Assembly: GCA_963575745.1 (NCBI GenBank)
Contig: CAUYUJ010020574.1
Span: 90,196 to 154,195, forward strand
Direction of reading: 5' to 3'
From: Prorocentrum cordatum
Taxonomy: Eukaryota; Sar; Dinophyceae; Prorocentrales; Prorocentraceae
Length of the DNA stretch: 64,000 bases
A program made the position numbers and the translations under genes. Positions 60,402-64,000 of the stretch are shown here, piece by piece (position 1 is the first letter of the stretch; each line of letters begins with the position of its first letter). The notes beneath the pieces were generated by a model. The model ran no database searches, was not told the origin of the DNA, and saw only the letters and a list, made by a program, of their open reading frames with translations.

Positions 60402-60570
60402 TACACCCTGCGAAATGCTTAAGAAATCATGGGTTAAGAAATTCATAGTCTCAGAACTTGGAGAAAAACCCAACATTTCTATTAAAATCTTAGGGTTTTC
60501 ATCGAAGCATTAAGAATCATCGAGACTCTGGCCGAAAACTTAAGTTTTCTTAAGCATCGCCTAAGGTGTA
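60402..60570. mobile_element. 169-bp AT-rich TIR element T1, copy 1
   Basis: Ends TACACCCTGCGAAATGCTTA and the complement of TACACCTTAGGCGATGCTTA, about 25-bp imperfect TIRs. The second copy, of identical length, lies at 60722-60890. No ORF. Confidence 0.8.
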
Positions 60571-60721
60571 CACGCAGGAGCGACCCTGGGCAAGAGTGAC
60601 CTCTGGTGCCGCGGGGGGGGGCCAACACGCAAGCGCGCAGGGCGCTCTTCCATCGCACCGCGCCGGGCGAGCGGGGGGGACCCCTGTGGGCCCGCATCAA
60701 TAGGTGACCACATGTGAACCC

Positions 60722-60890
60722 TACACCCTGCGAAATGCTTTAGAAATCATGGGTTGAGAAATTCATAGTCTCAGAATTTTAATAAAAACCCAGAATGTCT
60801 ATTCAAATCTTGGGATTTACATGGAAGCATTAAGAATAATCGAGACTCTGGCCGAAAACTTAGGTTTTCTTAAGCATCGACTAAGGTGTA
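60722..60890. mobile_element. 169-bp AT-rich TIR element T1, copy 2
   Basis: Same ends and same length as copy 1, differing at a limited number of positions (e.g. CATGGGTTGAGAAATTC for CATGGGTTAAGAAATTC). Direct orientation, 151 bp downstream. Confidence 0.8.
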
Positions 60891-60896
60891 CCCCCC

Positions 60897-60998
60897 CACC
60901 CCCCACGATTTCTAAGGGGCGGGGTCGGGGTTCATTTCGCTCGGGAGCTCCCGAACGAAATGAGCCCGAACCCCCCCCCCCCTTAGAAATCGTGGGTG
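60897..60998. repeat. Palindromic foldback element centred on GGGAGCTCCC
   Basis: CCCACGATTTCTAAGGGG...TTCATTTCGCTCGGGAG pairs with CTCCCGAACGAAATGAGCCC...CCCCTTAGAAATCGTGGG. The centre lies between 60947 and 60948. It directly abuts T1 copy 2. Confidence 0.88.
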
Positions 60999-61024
60999 GT
61001 GGTGGTAGGGTTTGCATGTGGTCA

Positions 61025-61260
61025 CCGCGGGGATCTTCGGACCCGGGTCAATCCAGACCCGGGTCAGTCAGGCCTTGCAGAATCCTGCAAGACCCTGCAC
61101 CCGAGCCCGGGCCAACGCGACGCATCCTGCAAGGTCCTGCAGGGCCCTGCACCCAAAACCCAGGTCAATGCCCCCCTGGCCCTGCAGGATCCTGCAAGAT
61201 CGGGCGCTCTGGCTGACCCCCGTTTGCATCGACCCCCGTCTCGAGGCTCCCGAGCACCGA
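61025..61260 (+). repeat. Dispersed repeat D7, copy 2
   Basis: ACCCGGGTCAATCCAGACCC, AGTCAGGCCTTGCAGAATCC, CCTGCAAG/CCTGCAGG subrepeats and GGCGCTCTGGCTGACCCCCG, in the order of 36462-36680. Confidence 0.8.
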
Positions 61261-61589
61261 GCCAAAGGGCTCACTGCGGCGAAGGGTCACCCCCCACGCG
61301 TCGTCGAGCGACGGGCGGCCGGAGTTCCGCGCGCGGAGCATGCCCGAACGCCACGCGCTCGACGATGCACGCGCGCGGACGCCCGACAAGCCCGCACGGC
61401 GCACTGCACCGACCTTGCAGGCGTGCTGCAGCGAACTTTTGCGCGGACTGCTGCCACTGCAAAACCCCGACGCGACGAGCGGGAAACGAAGCGAATTTCG
61501 CGTGGATGTGTTGTGGTCTTCATCCCCCGCCCCAAAAGATTAGCCAGACGACGGACCCAACCACAAGCAAAGGAGGATACCGCGTTCTG

Positions 61590-61990
61590 GGTCCATCTCT
61601 CGACGGGCCTCCCTATGGGGCCACGAACCGTGTGCGGGGTGTGCCGAAATGGGTGGGAAACCGCATGCGAACTTTGTCACCGAGGCCTTCGGTGGAGCTC
61701 TCTATGGGGCCACGAACCGTTTGAGAGGTGTGCCGAAATGGGTGGGGAACCGCGTGCGAACTTTGCCACTGAGGCCGTTGGTTGAGCTCCCTATGGGGCC
61801 ACGAACCGTGTGAGGGGTGTGCCGAAATTAACGCGCGGTGGGCGGGGAACCGCATGCGAACTTTGCCACTGGGGCCTTGAATGGAGCTCCCTATGGGGCC
61901 ACGAACCGTGCGAGTGGTGTGCCGACATGGACATGCGGTGGGCGGGGAGGAGCATGTTGTCTCCTCAAAACGAGGACCCAACACAAGATG
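61590..61990 (+). repeat. Composite satellite C2, copy 2
   Basis: Four units around GGGGCCACGAACCGTGTG, TGTGCCGAAATGGGTGGG, CCGCATGCGAACTTTGCCAC and GGAGCTCCCTAT, then the tail CTCCTCAAAACGAGGACCCA at 61965 as in copy 1. No long ATG tract between array and tail. Confidence 0.85.
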
Positions 61991-62261
61991 GTTGGGACAC
62001 ACCCGTGCGAAATTCACGTCGAGATCCGGAGCGAAATTCTCCAGGACAATCCGGGCCCGTCCCAATGCTTTCCGGTCGACGTCCGCTCTGCGATGTCGGC
62101 GCCACGGCACGGCCTCAGAAGAGCCCCACCGCGGGAAAGTCAGCTCCCTGCGCACCCGGCTTCCCCAGACATACAGCAGGGGCCCGACTACAAAAAACCT
62201 GCCACAGGAAACCCAACCCTGAGACCCCAGGACGTCCATTATTTTATTGTTTTTTGGGGGG

Positions 62262-62802
<541 letters not shown>

Positions 62803-62959
62803 GTGTGGTGGTGGGGGGGGACGTCGCGCTCTCCATAGCAAACCCCTCCAAAGCTAAGAAGCCCAGGAGGGCACCCTGGAGGCAAGCAGGGTGTTTCTTG
62901 GCATGGGTATCCGCTGTGCGCTGTCTTGTTGATGTCGCATTTCTGAAAACGTTACTGTT

Positions 62960-63740
62960 GATTCCCCCCCGTCCGGTGCCCAGCGTGTTTTATAACGGAA
63001 CGTCTTGCGCCTCAGATTGTGTCTTCCGCCCCCGGTTTGCCAGAATAGCGGCTCCCGCCGGAGACTTCCTCACAATTGATTCAAAATTGCGCTCTCGCGG
63101 GGGATATCCTCACAATCTATCCGAGAATCGCGCTCTCGCGTGGCATCTCCCTGCAAATTGTATTGCGGCGCTGCGCCCCCAACACACGGAAACGGGATCT
63201 CGTTTAGGATCTCCCCACGATTGACTTTGGAATCGCGCCGTCGCCCGAAACTTCTTTGCAAATCCATGTTGGGAAGACGGTTCAGCGACCCGCCCGCTCG
63301 ACCTGGCCGTCCGCGCCCGCACGCCCGACCCGCCCGGTAAGGTCTGCCCGCCCAACCCGCCCGTCTGGTTCAGCCGCTTGCACGCGTGTTCCTCGCCCCC
63401 TCTTGCAAATGTCTGTCGTGAGGAGGAGGAGGAGGAGGAGGAGGAGGAGGAGGAGGAGGAGGAGCAGGAGCAGGAGCAGGAGGAGCAGGAGGAGGAGGAG
63501 GAGCAGGAGGAGGAGGCGGAGGAGGAGCAGGAGGAGGAGCAGGAGTTCTCGTGTTCCATCCTTCACCCTCCCCTTTGTATCTTCCATCCTTTCCCATTTC
63601 CCCTGTTTCAGGGGTTGCGCTAACCGCGCGTGACAGGCAAGGCAGGTATGCCCCCAAAGTGGGGCACGATCGACGGTGAAGAGGGCGGGCACCGAGGATT
63701 TGGAATATGCATGGTGATCGACACGCGAGCACATGAAAGC
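62960..63740 (+). repeat. Composite repeat C4, copy 2
   Basis: GTTTTATAACGGAACGTCTTG, four GCGCTCTCGCG..GGATATCCTCACAAT units (63080-63260), a GCCCGACCCGCCCG stretch, a (GGA)n tract (63420-63545), then CCCCTGTTTCAGGGGTTGCG and GCAAGGCAGGTATGCCCCCA. Inverted relative to 41290-41905. Confidence 0.75.
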
Positions 63741-63769
63741 GAAGCGAAAAAAAAAACTGTTGCTCCTGG

Positions 63770-63895
63770 AACTCGGGGCCAGCTCTGCATCCGGGGCCGT
63801 GCTCCCACGGTCCCGAGGCCCCGGCGAGGGCCCCCTGGGAGCCGAAAACGTCCCAAACCCGCCCGTCGTGCTTTCTCGCGACGCGAGCACGACTT
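63770..63895 (-). repeat. Dispersed repeat family D1
   Basis: GTCCCGAGGCCCCGGCGAGG-GCCCCC, then GCCGAAAACGTCCCAAACCC, as in the 12310-12510 copy. Confidence 0.6.
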
Positions 63896-64000
63896 CGGGG
63901 GCGACCTAGAGGGGGGTGTCCAAGAGGAATCGTGGGCCGAGGAATGTGCGCGGACCAGGGGGGGGGGGGGGGCAGGGAACGCATCGAGACGAGAAGAGGG

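Overview
The window reads as nuclear DNA of a dinoflagellate. The best single clue is an exact copy, on the minus strand, of the 22-nt dinoflagellate spliced leader at 11839-11860, followed by a second truncated copy. Other clues are a GA 5' splice site joining two minus-strand exons, very repeat-rich GC-rich DNA, and a non-LTR retrotransposon polyprotein that ends in a cytosine-methyltransferase-like domain. The high GC content would suit a Prorocentrum-like species better than Symbiodiniaceae, but that is inference.

Layout. From about 1.8 to 45.5 kb, short coding segments lie on the minus strand (37071-37206, 34989-35127, 34685-34783, 33531-33630, 32845-32980, 30297-31260, 27341-28366, 22482-22600, 19301-19523, 12697-12814, 2701-2806 and others). 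They read as exons of one or more genes for a very long coiled-coil protein. The DNA between them is almost entirely repeats: purine-rich microsatellites, minisatellites, foldback elements, small TIR elements and modular composite satellites. Two less GC-rich islands (25.2-26.7 and 40.1-41.0 kb) hold protein-like minus-strand sequence I do not recognise.

From about 46.2 to 59.2 kb lies one large non-LTR retrotransposon on the plus strand. Its ORF1/gag-like part (46178-49902) is broken by stops and frame changes. Its ORF2 (49925-57895) is open for 2,656 codons from the first ATG and encodes, in order, a disordered N-terminus, RNase H, APE-type endonuclease, reverse transcriptase, Cys/His zinc knuckles and a C5-methyltransferase-like domain. 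From 59.2 to 64 kb the window returns to repeats, several being second copies of families seen at 21, 36 and 41 kb.

Most repeats follow one plan: a unique head, an internal minisatellite, a simple-repeat tract and a conserved tail. No tRNA, rRNA, CRISPR array, bacterial operon or ribosome-binding signal was found. Exon boundaries are inferred by eye from reading frame and AG acceptors and are approximate.
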